This document shows, piece after piece, positions 18,470-28,629 of a DNA stretch of 64,000 nt. The notes beneath the pieces are model-generated. The model was not told where the DNA came from. It made no database searches and saw only the letters and a program-made list of their open reading frames with translations. The position numbers and the translations under genes are program-made. How positions within the stretch are numbered: the first letter of the stretch is position 1; the number at the start of each line of letters is the position of its first letter. The stretch lies in assembly GCF_020042285.1 (NCBI RefSeq), contig NZ_CP083388.1, positions 832,001-896,000 on the forward strand. Reading direction: 5' to 3'. The DNA comes from Ferruginibacter albus. GTDB lineage: Bacteria > Bacteroidota > Bacteroidia > Chitinophagales > Chitinophagaceae.

Positions 18470-21400
18470 CTATGCTTCTTTACCGTGACAGTTCTTATAC
18501 TTCTTACCACTGCCGCAAGGACAAAGGTCATTTCTTCCCGGAGTTTTTTCTACTCTTATCGGTTCTTGCTTGATAGGAGCAGATGGATCGATATAATCAT
18601 TTTCCTGCGATAAATATTCAGGACCGCTACCGGATGCTGCACCTGCAAATTCTTCTTTACGTTGGCGCATTTTACTCATGTCGGTCTTTTGTTCTCTGCC
18701 TTCTTTTATTTGTGCAGGCTGGTTAGTTTCAACAGGAATGCTGCAATGACAAAGAAAGCTTACAATGTCTTTATTCACCTGGTCATTCATTTGTCGGAAT
18801 GCTTCAAATGCTTCAATCTTATAAATAACCAAGGGGTCTTTTTGTTCGTAACCTGCCGTTTGTACACTGTGACGCAGGTCATCCATTGTACGTAAATGTT
18901 CTTTCCATGCGTCATCGATCAAAGCCAGTGTGATGCTGCGTTCCAATGCATTGCTTAGTTCAGCGCCTTCAGTAGCAATGGTTTTATCCAAATTAGCCAA
19001 AGCCTGGATTCCTTTTTTACCATCTGTAAAAGGAATGGCGACATTTTCAATATGCGCACCTTGCTCTTTGCGGATATTTTTAATTACAGGAAAAGTTTGT
19101 TCGCTTAATGCTTTTACTTTTCTATTGTAATTTGTTTTTGCTTCAACATATAATTTTTCAGCAATAGCATTCACATCAACTTTATCCAATTCCTCAGCGG
19201 TTACTGCGGTTTCAATTCCAAAGTTCATGATCACTGCCATTTTGAAACCTTCATGATCTCCTGTTTCTCTGAAAGAATTGATCAAGCTTTCTGCAACGGA
19301 GTAAAAAGCATTATCGAGATCCAATGCCAAACGTTCACCAAACAAGGCATGATTACGTTTTCCGTAAACAACATTCCGTTGCTTATTCATTACATCATCG
19401 TATTCGAGCAAACGCTTACGAATACCGAAGTTGTTTTCTTCTACTTTCTTTTGCGCACGCTCAATCGATTTTGAGATCATGCTGTGTTGAATTACTTCTC
19501 CTTCTTTATAACCCATTCTGTCCATCAAGGATGCAATACGTTCGCTACCGAACATACGCATCAAATCATCTTCCAATGAAACAAAAAATTGAGAAGTTCC
19601 GGGATCTCCTTGACGACCGGCACGACCACGCAACTGCCTGTCTACGCGACGGCTTTCGTGACGCTCGGTACCAACAATTGCTAAACCACCCGCTTCTTTT
19701 ACACCCGGCCCTAATTTAATATCCGTACCACGACCAGCCATGTTAGTAGCGATGGTAACAGCACCGGCTAAGCCTGCTTCTGCAACTACCTGTGCTTCTT
19801 TAGCATGTTGTTTTGCGTTCAATACATTGTGTGGAATGCCTTTTTGTTTTAACATCCTGCTTAATAATTCACTTACTTCAACGGATGTTGTACCAACAAG
19901 GGAAGGTCTACCGGCAGTGCGTAAGCGCTCTACTTCATCAATAACTGCATTGAATTTTTCACGTCTTGTTTTATAAACCAGATCCTGTTCATCTTTACGC
20001 GTAACAGGAATATTTGTTGGGATGCTTACCACATCTAATTTATAGATATCCCATAATTCTGCTGCTTCTGTTTCTGCAGTACCCGTCATACCACACAATT
20101 TGTGATACATACGGAAATAATTTTGTAACGTAACAGTAGCATAGGTTTGCGTAGAAGCTTCAATCTTCACATTTTCTTTTGCTTCAATTGCCTGGTGCAA
20201 GCCATCGCTGTAACGGCGACCATCTAAAATACGCCCGGTTTGTTCATCCACGATCTTTACTTCACCTTCCATTACCACATACTCCACGTCTTTATCAAAT
20301 AAGGTATATGCTTTTAATAGTTGATTAACGGTGTGTATGCGATCTGCTTTTACAGAATAATCATTGATCAGAATTTCTTTTTGATGCAGCTTCTCGTCGG
20401 CGGGTAGATCACTTTTATCCAGCTCACCCAATTTTGTAGCAATATCCGGTAAGATGAAGAATTCAGGATCTTCGCCGCTTCTTGTAATTAAGTTAATACC
20501 TTGGTCTGTTAGATCAACCTGGTTATTTTTTTCATCTATATGAAAAAATAATTCGGTATCAACCTTTGGCATTTCCTTTTGCTGATCGGCCAGATAATAG
20601 TTCTCGCTTTTTTGCAATTTTACTCTAATACCCGGCTCACTTAAAAACTTAATTAAAGCGCTGTTCTTTGGTAAGCCACGATGCGCTCTCATCAAGGCCA
20701 ATCCACCATCTTTCGGATCATCGTTGCCTTCGGCGATCTTCTTTTTAGCTTCAATTAAAAACTGATTGACTGCTTTCTTTTGCGCTTCTACAATTTTTTC
20801 TATTCTTGGTTTAAGATCAAAGAATTGTTGCGTGTTATCACTGTGTCCAACCGGTCCGCTGATAATTAACGGCGTTCTTGCATCATCGATCAATACGCTA
20901 TCCACCTCATCCACCATTGCAAAATGATGCTTGCGTTGCACCATTTCATCCGGGTTGTGCACCATGTTATCACGCAGGTAATCAAACCCGAATTCATTAT
21001 TAGTTCCATAAGTGATATCTGCATTATATGCATTACGACGGGCATCACTGTTAGGTTGATGTTTATCGATGCAATCAACTATTAATCCTAACCATTCATA
21101 GATCGGTCCGTTCCATTCACTATCACGACGAGCGAGGTAATCATTCACCGTTACAATATGAACGCCTTCTCCGGCCAATGCATTTAAATATGCAGGCAAT
21201 GTACTCACCAGCGTTTTACCTTCACCGGTAGCCATTTCGGCAATTTTACCGGAGTGTAAAACAGCGCCACCGATCAATTGAACATCGTAATGTACCATGT
21301 TCCAGGTTACCTTACCACCACCGGCCGTCCATGTATTATTAAAAACAGATTTATCACCGTTGATAGTGATATGCTCTTTTTTTGCAGCTAATGTTTTATC

Positions 21401-21808
21401 CAGTTCCGTAGCTGTACTTTCTAGAGTAGCATTCGTTGAAAAACGACGAGCTGTTTCTTTTACCACAGCAAATGCTTCGGGTAAAATTTCTTTTAATATT
21501 TCTTCGATCTGTTTATCACGATCCTTCTTCAGCTCATCTACCTCACGATACAATGCATCTTTTCCGGTAATATCATCTACAGACAAAGCTTCTGCTTCTT
21601 GTTTTTTGTTATCGATCTGCGCATCAATTTCAGCCAAATGCTCTTTAATGCGTTGGCGGAATTCAACAGTTTTATTTCTTAATTCATCATTGGAAAGAGA
21701 TTGATAAGAAGCAAAAAATTGATTTATTTTTTCAACCTGCGGAGAAATTAGCTTGACGTCTTTTTCACTTTTATTGCCGCCAAAAATTTTTGATAAAAAA
21801 CCTATCAT
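18470..21808 (-). CDS. secA: Preprotein translocase ATPase SecA
   Basis: Motor of the Sec translocon; it drives unfolded preproteins through SecYEG. At 1112 residues it is longer than the E. coli protein (~901), as is usual in this phylum, with extra sequence around 330-460 near the preprotein cross-linking region. Motifs are MATGEGKTLVSTLPAYLNAL (Walker A), MVDEVDSVLIDDARTPL (DEAD-type Walker B), TNMAGRGTDIKLG and GRAGRQGDPGTSQFFVSLED. The C-terminus carries the zinc site CPCGSGKKYKNCHG, used for SecB and lipid contacts. It supplies the signal-peptide proteins of this window, including T9SS cargo, to the periplasm. It appears monocistronic, with its own -7 element and a strong terminator. 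Confidence 0.98.
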   Translation of the reverse strand: MIGFLSKIFGGNKSEKDVKLISPQVEKINQFFASYQSLSNDELRNKTVEFRQRIKEHLAEIDAQIDNKKQEAEALSVDDITGKDALYREVDELKKDRDKQIEEILKEILPEAFAVVKETARRFSTNATLESTATELDKTLAAKKEHITINGDKSVFNNTWTAGGGKVTWNMVHYDVQLIGGAVLHSGKIAEMATGEGKTLVSTLPAYLNALAGEGVHIVTVNDYLARRDSEWNGPIYEWLGLIVDCIDKHQPNSDARRNAYNADITYGTNNEFGFDYLRDNMVHNPDEMVQRKHHFAMVDEVDSVLIDDARTPLIISGPVGHSDNTQQFFDLKPRIEKIVEAQKKAVNQFLIEAKKKIAEGNDDPKDGGLALMRAHRGLPKNSALIKFLSEPGIRVKLQKSENYYLADQQKEMPKVDTELFFHIDEKNNQVDLTDQGINLITRSGEDPEFFILPDIATKLGELDKSDLPADEKLHQKEILINDYSVKADRIHTVNQLLKAYTLFDKDVEYVVMEGEVKIVDEQTGRILDGRRYSDGLHQAIEAKENVKIEASTQTYATVTLQNYFRMYHKLCGMTGTAETEAAELWDIYKLDVVSIPTNIPVTRKDEQDLVYKTRREKFNAVIDEVERLRTAGRPSLVGTTSVEVSELLSRMLKQKGIPHNVLNAKQHAKEAQVVAEAGLAGAVTIATNMAGRGTDIKLGPGVKEAGGLAIVGTERHESRRVDRQLRGRAGRQGDPGTSQFFVSLEDDLMRMFGSERIASLMDRMGYKEGEVIQHSMISKSIERAQKKVEENNFGIRKRLLEYDDVMNKQRNVVYGKRNHALFGERLALDLDNAFYSVAESLINSFRETGDHEGFKMAVIMNFGIETAVTAEELDKVDVNAIAEKLYVEAKTNYNRKVKALSEQTFPVIKNIRKEQGAHIENVAIPFTDGKKGIQALANLDKTIATEGAELSNALERSITLALIDDAWKEHLRTMDDLRHSVQTAGYEQKDPLVIYKIEAFEAFRQMNDQVNKDIVSFLCHCSIPVETNQPAQIKEGREQKTDMSKMRQRKEEFAGAASGSGPEYLSQENDYIDPSAPIKQEPIRVEKTPGRNDLCPCGSGKKYKNCHGKEA

Positions 21809-22123
21809 ATAATTGGGTATATCTTTAAAATTATAATTGTTGTCAAATTTGATGCTTAAAACCGGTTAAAGCCAAATTGACAGGCGGCAAAGGTAACGAT
21901 TTTGAGAGTTTAACGACAGATAAACAGTACGGTTTAACAGGTTGTTGTTTTTAGCTGTAATAACAGCATGATTTTCTTCCCATAATTTTATTTTCTATTC
22001 AAAAATTAGGTAAGATTTTAAAAATCTTTGTTCAATATTTTCTACTTAATTTAGAATAACGATTGTATAATTAATAATTGCACATTCCCGATAAACCACA
22101 TCTTGTCATAATAAACTTATAGA
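21809..22123. other. Divergent promoter region between secA and the beta-CASP gene
   Basis: 315 nt without an ORF. It holds the secA -7 element at 21888-21895 and a short AT-rich palindrome (AAGATTTTAAAAATCTT) near 22013. No RNA gene is recognisable. Confidence 0.5.
21888..21895 (-). promoter_or_regulatory. -7 element of secA (TACCTTTG)
   Basis: TACCTTTG on the minus strand fits TAnnTTTG and would give a leader of about 75 nt before the secA ATG. No convincing -33 TTTG is seen. Confidence 0.5.
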
Positions 22124-23527
22124 ATGAAAATAGCATTTCACGGCGCAGCACGTACCGTAACAGGAAGCAAACACCTATTAACTTTGAAGAATGGACGCAA
22201 AATTTTATTGGATTGCGGAATGTACCAGGGACTTGGAGAAGAAACTGATATTTTAAACAGGGATTGGGGTTTTGATCCTTTGGAAATTAATTATCTTATT
22301 TTATCGCATGCCCACGTGGATCATTGCGGATTAATTCCCAAGCTGGTTAAAGAAGGATATCGGGGAAAGATATTTGCAACACCTGCAACAGCAGATCTGG
22401 CGGGTATTTTGATGGAAGATTCTGCCGATATACAAGAGAGCGGGTTGGAATTTGCCAACAAACAAAGAGCCAAGCAAGGCTTGCCTTATTTAGAGCCATT
22501 ATATACGCTTGAAGATGCTAAAATGGCAAGAGACCTTTTTGTGAATGTGGATTATGATACCTGGTATAAGATTGAAGACGGCATTGAATTTTGTTATACA
22601 GATGCCGGGCATATTATCGGCAGTGCTGTTGTTAATTTAAAGATCACAGAAAATGGTAGTACCAAACGATTGACCTTTAGCGGTGACGTAGGACGCTACA
22701 GAGATGTTATTTTAAAATCGCCGAAGGTTTTTCCGCAGGCAGATTATATAATTATTGAATCCACTTATGGTAATAGCCTGCATGATGATGCAAATCCTAC
22801 GCCTGACAGCCTTTTGCAATGGATAGAAAAAACCTGCCTGCAGAAAAAAGGCAAACTGATCATTCCTGCATTTAGCGTTGGTAGAACACAGGAACTGTTA
22901 TATGCACTAAATCAACTGGAAATGGAAAACCGGTTGCCCAACCTTGACTATTTTGTAGATAGTCCTTTAAGTATGAAAGCCACTGCGATCGTAAAAAATT
23001 ATCCGCAATACTTTAATGCTAAAATTCAAAAAGTATTACAAACCGACGATGATCCTTTTGATTTTAAACGCTTACGTTTTATTAAAAGCGTGGATGAATC
23101 CAAGGCTTTGAATTTTCATAAAGAACCATGTGTTATTATTTCAGCAAGTGGAATGGCAGAGGCAGGAAGAGTAAAGCACCATATCAGTAATAATATAGAA
23201 AACAGCCGCAATACTATTTTGCTTTGTGGTTATTGTGAGCCTCATTCCTTAGGTGGAAGGTTAAAGCTGCATCCAAAGGAAGTAAGCATCTTTGGGCAGG
23301 AGCACGAAGTAAATGCGGAGATAGGAGAGATAAGAAGTTTAAGTGCTCATGGAGATTACAATGACCTTAGCCAATTTTTGGCATGTCAAAATCCTGCAGA
23401 GGTAAAAAAACTTTTCCTGGTGCATGGAGAATATCCTGTACAACTGGAGTTTAAAAACCGGCTGGTTAAAAAAGGATTTACAGATGTGGAAATTCCTGAA
23501 AGACACTATGAGATTGGGTTGACATAA
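22124..23527 (+). CDS. Beta-CASP metallo-beta-lactamase fold protein (RNA exonuclease/CPSF-like)
   Basis: 467 residues, cytoplasmic. It has the metallo-beta-lactamase motif SHAHVDHCG (HxHxDH, ~61-69), a third His in DAGHIIGSA, Asp in FSGDVGRY, and the beta-CASP motifs: FSVGRTQELLYALN (~245), SASGMAEAGRVKHH (~335) and LSAHGDYNDL (~405). This is the arrangement of the archaeal/bacterial CPSF73-like and YSH1-like nucleases, which cut or trim RNA. The actual substrate in Bacteroidota is not established to my knowledge. No operon: the next gene converges 4 nt away. Confidence 0.85.
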   Translation: MKIAFHGAARTVTGSKHLLTLKNGRKILLDCGMYQGLGEETDILNRDWGFDPLEINYLILSHAHVDHCGLIPKLVKEGYRGKIFATPATADLAGILMEDSADIQESGLEFANKQRAKQGLPYLEPLYTLEDAKMARDLFVNVDYDTWYKIEDGIEFCYTDAGHIIGSAVVNLKITENGSTKRLTFSGDVGRYRDVILKSPKVFPQADYIIIESTYGNSLHDDANPTPDSLLQWIEKTCLQKKGKLIIPAFSVGRTQELLYALNQLEMENRLPNLDYFVDSPLSMKATAIVKNYPQYFNAKIQKVLQTDDDPFDFKRLRFIKSVDESKALNFHKEPCVIISASGMAEAGRVKHHISNNIENSRNTILLCGYCEPHSLGGRLKLHPKEVSIFGQEHEVNAEIGEIRSLSAHGDYNDLSQFLACQNPAEVKKLFLVHGEYPVQLEFKNRLVKKGFTDVEIPERHYEIGLT

Positions 23528-23531
23528 GTCT

Positions 23532-24419
23532 TTAAAATAAATTCGGGTAATCAGTTATAATACCATCTACGCCTAAATTTTTTAAGCGTTTTATTTCGTT
23601 CTTATCATTTACAGTCCAGGGAATTACTTTGATATTTTGCTGATGACATTGTTGTAGTAAATTCTCATTTACCAAGGAATAATCTGGGCTATAGATAGTG
23701 GGATTAAAACCTAACTGTTTCAATTGTTCATTTAAACTTCTTTTATCATAATCTTCAACAAGCAATGCTGTTTTTATTTTGGGATATTGTTGATGAATAA
23801 GTTGTATGGTTCTTGGATCGAAAGATTGAATGATCACATAGGGTTCGATTTTTTCAGCAATGATAACATTCATTAGTAAACGTACAAACACATCAGGTTT
23901 TGGATGGTAAATATTATCTGTCTCAGGTAAGCATTTTGTTTCAATATTTAAAAAAGGCAGCGCCCTATCATGCAATTGGCAATAGCGCTTTACACTATCA
24001 ATCAACTCACCTAATAAAGGTTTATAAGCAGCTATCTTTTGTTGTTGCAAAAAACGGGGATGGGGTTTTAAACCCACATCAAATTTTTTTATTTCTGCAT
24101 AGGGCATATTATAAAGTATATAGTTCTTTTCTTCTTCTTGTGTAAAATAAGTTCCATCGGGTTTTGTTGTGATTTCATGGTTAAAATACGCGTCATGTGA
24201 AAGAACAACCAAGCTGTCTTTAGTTATATGCGTATCCATTTCCAACGTGGTAACTCCCAGGTCGAGTGCTTTCAGCATTGCAGGGATGGTGTTTTCAGGC
24301 ATTAACCCTCTGCAACCGCGATGACCTTCTTTATCAAAAATAGGTAACATTACAATGCTGTTTGTTTTTAAAGTTTTGCAAGATGATACTAATAGTAATA
24401 AAGAAATTATTTTTTTCAT
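23532..24419 (-). CDS. Glycerophosphodiester phosphodiesterase lipoprotein
   Basis: 295 residues. The N-terminus MKKIISLLLLVSSCKT has a lipobox with Cys near residue 14, so it is membrane-anchored in the periplasm. The GDPD core shows GHRGCRGLMPENTIPAMLKA (catalytic HR and E-N-T), LEMDTHITKDSLVVLSHD (metal-binding E-D and catalytic His), and near the end VIPWTVNDKNEIKRL and GVDGIITDYP. It hydrolyses glycerophosphodiesters to glycerol-3-phosphate and an alcohol. It converges with the beta-CASP gene. Confidence 0.92.
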   Translation of the reverse strand: MKKIISLLLLVSSCKTLKTNSIVMLPIFDKEGHRGCRGLMPENTIPAMLKALDLGVTTLEMDTHITKDSLVVLSHDAYFNHEITTKPDGTYFTQEEEKNYILYNMPYAEIKKFDVGLKPHPRFLQQQKIAAYKPLLGELIDSVKRYCQLHDRALPFLNIETKCLPETDNIYHPKPDVFVRLLMNVIIAEKIEPYVIIQSFDPRTIQLIHQQYPKIKTALLVEDYDKRSLNEQLKQLGFNPTIYSPDYSLVNENLLQQCHQQNIKVIPWTVNDKNEIKRLKNLGVDGIITDYPNLF

Positions 24420-24501
24420 ACGCCGACAAATTCAGAAAAAGATTTTGAATAAAGATCGTTGAATAAAGTTATGCCAAACTAAAACCTTTTTGAGCAAAAA
24501 G

Positions 24502-24531
24502 AAAGCGTCTCACGGATAAACGGGACGCTTT
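24502..24531 (-). terminator. pckA terminator
   Basis: AAAGCGTCTC pairs with GGGACGCTTT (one G-T) over a 10-nt loop, just after the pckA stop. On the minus strand it is followed by CTTTTTG. Confidence 0.75.
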
Positions 24532-24540
24532 TGTTTAATG

Positions 24541-26172
24541 CTAACAATTATTAAAAATGATATCGGATACTTTGGGTGCGGCGTTAAGAATTTCTTCAGT
24601 TACGCCATCTGCATATTTTTTAAAGTTGTCGATAAATTGTTGTGCCAATTTTTTTGCTGCAGTAGTATAAGCTGTTTTATCTGCCCAGGTATTGATCGGA
24701 TTTAAAATCTCAGATGGCACGCCTTCACATTGCGTTGGCATTAATATTTCAAATACAGGATGCTTTTCAAAATTAGCAGTGTTATTTAATTTATTAAGAA
24801 GTATAGCTTTTATTATAGCACGGGTATAGTGTAATGAAATTCGTTTACCCGTTCCGTAAGGTCCACCGCTCCAGCCGGTATTGATCAGCCAAACGTTTGC
24901 ACTATGCTCACGAATTTTTTTACCCAACATAGCTGCATAAAAACCGGGGTGTAAAGGTATAAAAGGGGCTCCAAAACATGCGCTGAATGTAGCTTTTGGC
25001 TCTGTAATTCCTGTTTCGGTCCCTGCAATTTTTGCTGTATAGCCACTGATATATTGGTACATTGCCTGCGGAATGGTTAGCTTACTAACGGGAGGAAGTA
25101 CTCCGGAAGCATCGCATGTAAGGAAAAAAATATCATCCGGATGATTTCCTAACGATGGGTAATTGCTATTGCTTATAAAATGCAGCGGGTAACTTACTCT
25201 TGTGTTTTCGGTAATTTTTCTGCTGTAAAAATCTATTGTATTGGTGCCTTCATAAAAGCTTACATTTTCTACCAATGCGCCAGTGCGAACTGCCCTGTAT
25301 ATATCGGGCTCTTTTTCTTCGTTTAAATCAATCGCCTTTGCATAACAACCTCCTTCAAAATTAAAAATGCCATGTTCATCCCAGCCATGTTCATCATCCC
25401 CAATTAATTGTCGTTCGGGGTCGGCGCTTAGTGTTGTTTTACCGGTGCCGCTTAATCCAAAAAAAATAGCGGTATCGCCATGCCGTCCCATGTTTGCAGC
25501 ACAATGCATACTTAATACACCTTCATCATGCGGTAATAAATAATTTAAGATCGAAAAAATTCCTTTTTTGATCTCACCGGTATAAGCCGTACCGCCAATT
25601 AAGATCATTCGACGGGTAAAGTTCACAATTATAAAATGAGAATGATTGGTGCCGTCGGTAGCAGGATCAGCCTTAAATTCAGGAGCTTGTATAATATGCC
25701 AGTCTGCTTTAAAAAATTCCAGCTCATATTCATCGGGTCGTAGAAATAAATTATGCGCAAATAAATTACTGGCAGGCTCTTCATTAATAACGCGGATGCT
25801 TACCCTATAACTCGGATCGGCACAAGCATAGCAATCACGAACCCATATCTCACGTTCATTTAAATAATCGATCATTTTATTGTACAACCGTTCAAAGTAA
25901 ACAGGATCAATTGGAATATTGAACTCATTCCAGTTGATGGTGTTTTCTGTAGTTGCATCTAAAACGGTAAATTTTTCTTTGGGAGAGCGTCCTGTAAATT
26001 CCCCGGTGTTGATCACCAAAGCGCCGGTATCGCTTAAAACTCCCGCATTCCTTTGTAATATCTCTTCTGTAAGTTCTTCGGGAGATAATTGGTAATGCAC
26101 AGGTTCGGTCATTTCTAATCCTAATTCATAAATTGCCCGGCGAGGTATAGCGTGAATGGTTTGAAATAGCAT
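24541..26172 (-). CDS. pckA: Phosphoenolpyruvate carboxykinase (ATP)
   Basis: 543 residues from the chosen start. It converts oxaloacetate and ATP to PEP, CO2 and ADP in gluconeogenesis. Motifs are NTGEFTGRSPKEKFTV (~47-62), HCAANMG, the kinase loop FFGLSGTGKTTLSADP (~232-247), GDDEHGWDEHGIFNFEGGCY (metal and ATP site), and NTGWSGGPYGTGKRI. The frame continues upstream to 26220, but the ATG at 26172 (MLFQTIHAIPRRAIYELG) gives a normal N-terminus. It has its own terminator and a ~295-nt upstream region shared with the divergent peptidase gene. Confidence 0.97.
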   Translation of the reverse strand: MLFQTIHAIPRRAIYELGLEMTEPVHYQLSPEELTEEILQRNAGVLSDTGALVINTGEFTGRSPKEKFTVLDATTENTINWNEFNIPIDPVYFERLYNKMIDYLNEREIWVRDCYACADPSYRVSIRVINEEPASNLFAHNLFLRPDEYELEFFKADWHIIQAPEFKADPATDGTNHSHFIIVNFTRRMILIGGTAYTGEIKKGIFSILNYLLPHDEGVLSMHCAANMGRHGDTAIFFGLSGTGKTTLSADPERQLIGDDEHGWDEHGIFNFEGGCYAKAIDLNEEKEPDIYRAVRTGALVENVSFYEGTNTIDFYSRKITENTRVSYPLHFISNSNYPSLGNHPDDIFFLTCDASGVLPPVSKLTIPQAMYQYISGYTAKIAGTETGITEPKATFSACFGAPFIPLHPGFYAAMLGKKIREHSANVWLINTGWSGGPYGTGKRISLHYTRAIIKAILLNKLNNTANFEKHPVFEILMPTQCEGVPSEILNPINTWADKTAYTTAAKKLAQQFIDNFKKYADGVTEEILNAAPKVSDIIFNNC

Positions 26173-26467
26173 AGTCAAGCGTTTCGTTATTAATAGCTCA
26201 AACAAAATTATAGCTGCCAATTTGATACCATTCTAAAAATGAGCGTAAAAAAATTCAATCTGTGAACTGTTTTCTAAGAAATGGTTCCAATAAATTAATT
26301 TTTGAGCTGTTTATCAATTTGTTTTATAATTTTTTTTCAAGAAGATTAAATACCGTGAATATTTTGAAACGGATAGTTGTTCATTACTGCCAGCATAAAA
26401 ATTCTTAAATTGCTTATTCAACACCACAAGAGAATTATTAATTTTTAATTACTAATTATTATTGCAT

Positions 26468-27757
26468 ATGAAATACCTTCCACTTAATTCCGAAATATTT
26501 AGTCAGAACAGGAAACGTTTTATTGAAAAGCTGGATAAAAACTCCATAGCCATTTTTAACAGTAATGATGAATTTCCTTCTAACGGAGATGCTTTGTTAA
26601 AATTTAAACAAAATGCTGATCTGTTTTGGCTTACCGGTATTGAACAGGAAGACACCATGTTGATTTTATTCCCCGATAACCCCGATGAACGGTTAAGAGA
26701 AGTGTTGGTATTGGTTCGTCCAAACGAAATGAAGGAAAAATGGGATGGGCATCGGTTGCGGGTACACGAAGCAACAGCTATTTCAGGAATTACAACGATT
26801 GTATGGTTGGATACTTTAGACGCATTATTACAATCGTGGATAAATTTATCAGACACCATTTATTTGAACAGCAATGAAAATGATCGCAAAGCCAGTTCAA
26901 TTGAAACAAGAGATTATCGGTTTGCAGAAAAAATGAGAAAGCATTATCCCTTGCATCACTATAAACGCAGCGCAAAAATTTTAAAAGAATTGCGGGCTAT
27001 TAAAACGCCGTTAGAGGTAGAAGTGATTCAAAAAGCTATTGATATAACAGAGAATACATTTAGAAGGGTCTTAAAATTTATTAGGCCAGGTATAATGGAA
27101 TATGAGATTGAAGCGGAGATACAACATTCTTTTTTATCGCAACGAGCAACGGGTCCGGCATACAGTTCTATTATTGCAAGCGGCGATAGGGCAAGGATAT
27201 TACATTATGTAGATAATAGTAAAGAATGTACGGATGGAGAACTTATATTAATGGATTTTGGCGCTGAATATGGTTATTACAATGCAGATCTGACACGAAC
27301 CATTCCTGTAAACGGAAAGTTTACCCGCAGGCAGAAAACGGTTTACAATGCATGTTTGCATTTGCATCAATATGCTGCAAGCATTTTAAAGCCGGGCATT
27401 ACATTAATAGATTACACTGGTAAAGTAGGAGATGAGGCAACAATTATATTTCAAAAGATCGGGTTATTGAAAAAGAGTGATATTAAAAATGAAGATAGCA
27501 GGAACAGGGCATACCAAAAATATTTGTATCATGGGATATCTCATCATTTAGGAATTGATGTTCATGATCTGGGTTCAAGAACAGCGCCTGTAAAAGCAGG
27601 AAATGTATTCACTATTGAGCCCGGAATTTATATCGAAGAAGAAAAGATGGGGATAAGAATTGAGAATAATTATTTATTGACGCGTAATGGTAATAAAGAT
27701 CTGATGAAAAATATTCCTATTACTGTAGAAGAGATTGAGGCATTAATGAAAAAATGA
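26468..27757 (+). CDS. pepP: M24 aminopeptidase P family protein
   Basis: About 429 residues; removes N-terminal residues preceding proline. The N-terminal creatinase-like domain (1-~165) includes FWLTGIEQEDTMLILFPD. The pita-bread catalytic domain starts near 175. Metal ligands are seen in DFGAEYGYYNADLTRT (two Asp), GISHHLGIDVHD (His), FTIEPGIYIEEE (Glu) and GIRIENNYLLT (Glu). No signal peptide, so cytoplasmic. A TTG six bases earlier is possible, but the ATG at 26468 is preferred. It converges with the next gene, with two bases between the stops. Confidence 0.92.
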   Translation: MKYLPLNSEIFSQNRKRFIEKLDKNSIAIFNSNDEFPSNGDALLKFKQNADLFWLTGIEQEDTMLILFPDNPDERLREVLVLVRPNEMKEKWDGHRLRVHEATAISGITTIVWLDTLDALLQSWINLSDTIYLNSNENDRKASSIETRDYRFAEKMRKHYPLHHYKRSAKILKELRAIKTPLEVEVIQKAIDITENTFRRVLKFIRPGIMEYEIEAEIQHSFLSQRATGPAYSSIIASGDRARILHYVDNSKECTDGELILMDFGAEYGYYNADLTRTIPVNGKFTRRQKTVYNACLHLHQYAASILKPGITLIDYTGKVGDEATIIFQKIGLLKKSDIKNEDSRNRAYQKYLYHGISHHLGIDVHDLGSRTAPVKAGNVFTIEPGIYIEEEKMGIRIENNYLLTRNGNKDLMKNIPITVEEIEALMKK

Positions 27758-27759
27758 TT

Positions 27760-28581
27760 TTATTCAAAATGAACTCTTACTGTTTGATAAAATAGCTGCT
27801 TGCTTTGATATTGATTTTGTTGCTGTTTTTCAGAAAAACCTTGTAGTCCAAAAAGTCCGGCAGCATTGCCTTTATTGATGGCAATTTCCAGGTAGCCTGC
27901 AGAATTAAATAATGCCAGCTTTTCTCCTTCAACCACATCGGCATAAGTGTCGCTTATTCTGTCAATCACTTCATCACGTTTAAAAACAATTTTAAAGCTT
28001 CTTCCTTTGCGTTGCTCTTCAAATTCTTCTTTGGTAATATTTACAATAACGTTTTCAAAATTATCAATAAAAATTATTTGACCTTCTATAGAGTTACTGC
28101 TAAGCAGTGGACGCAAATGATTTTTTACCTGTATCGAAACAGGCTCACCTATTGTTTCCAACGTTTTACCACCGGCATGCTCGGCAAATGCTTTTGCAAA
28201 TACAGATGTGCAATACAATGTATTCTTAGGTTGATTTCTTTCTAATGATAGTGCAACAACTTTTTGCGGCATTCCTTCCAGCATCATGGTAAGCAGCCCA
28301 TTGTCGGCACAACCAATAATTTGTCCATTATGTTCAGCTAATAAAAGATGCTCAGGCTTTCGGTCAAATAAGTTCACCAATATCAAATGATAAGAGCCAG
28401 GAGGGAAATTATTAATGGCATTGCGACAAACATAAGCCGCCTGCGGGTAATTAAAAGGAGAAAGCTGATGCGCTATATCAATAATAGTAAAATCTTTTGC
28501 AGATTGCAGTATTTTTCCTTTAACTGCACCGGCAATGAAATCCTGCTGACCAATATCTGATGTGAACGTTAGTAAAGGCAT
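27760..28581 (-). CDS. SAM hydroxide adenosyltransferase family protein (DUF62, chlorinase/fluorinase relative)
   Basis: 273 residues. The N-terminus LLTFTSDIGQQDFIAGAVKG, then IIDIAHQLSPFNYPQAAYVC, is diagnostic of the family whose characterised non-halogenating members hydrolyse S-adenosylmethionine to adenosine and methionine. NGQIIGCADNGLLTMML and IIFIDNFENVIVNI follow at the usual places. The first Asp of TSDIGQQD corresponds to the conserved substrate-binding Asp. Halide use is not indicated: I see no evidence of the fluorinase-specific loop. Cytoplasmic. It follows the SDR gene on the same strand with a 48-nt gap, so the two may share a transcript. Confidence 0.85.
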   Translation of the reverse strand: MPLLTFTSDIGQQDFIAGAVKGKILQSAKDFTIIDIAHQLSPFNYPQAAYVCRNAINNFPPGSYHLILVNLFDRKPEHLLLAEHNGQIIGCADNGLLTMMLEGMPQKVVALSLERNQPKNTLYCTSVFAKAFAEHAGGKTLETIGEPVSIQVKNHLRPLLSSNSIEGQIIFIDNFENVIVNITKEEFEEQRKGRSFKIVFKRDEVIDRISDTYADVVEGEKLALFNSAGYLEIAINKGNAAGLFGLQGFSEKQQQNQYQSKQLFYQTVRVHFE

Positions 28582-28629
28582 TGGGTTAATTGATAATTAA
28601 GAATCAGTAATTATTAAATTTTCTTATTA

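Noticed and set aside
27760..28581. Fluorinase or chlorinase activity
   Set aside because: The family is mostly SAM hydroxide adenosyltransferases, and nothing in the sequence points to halide use.
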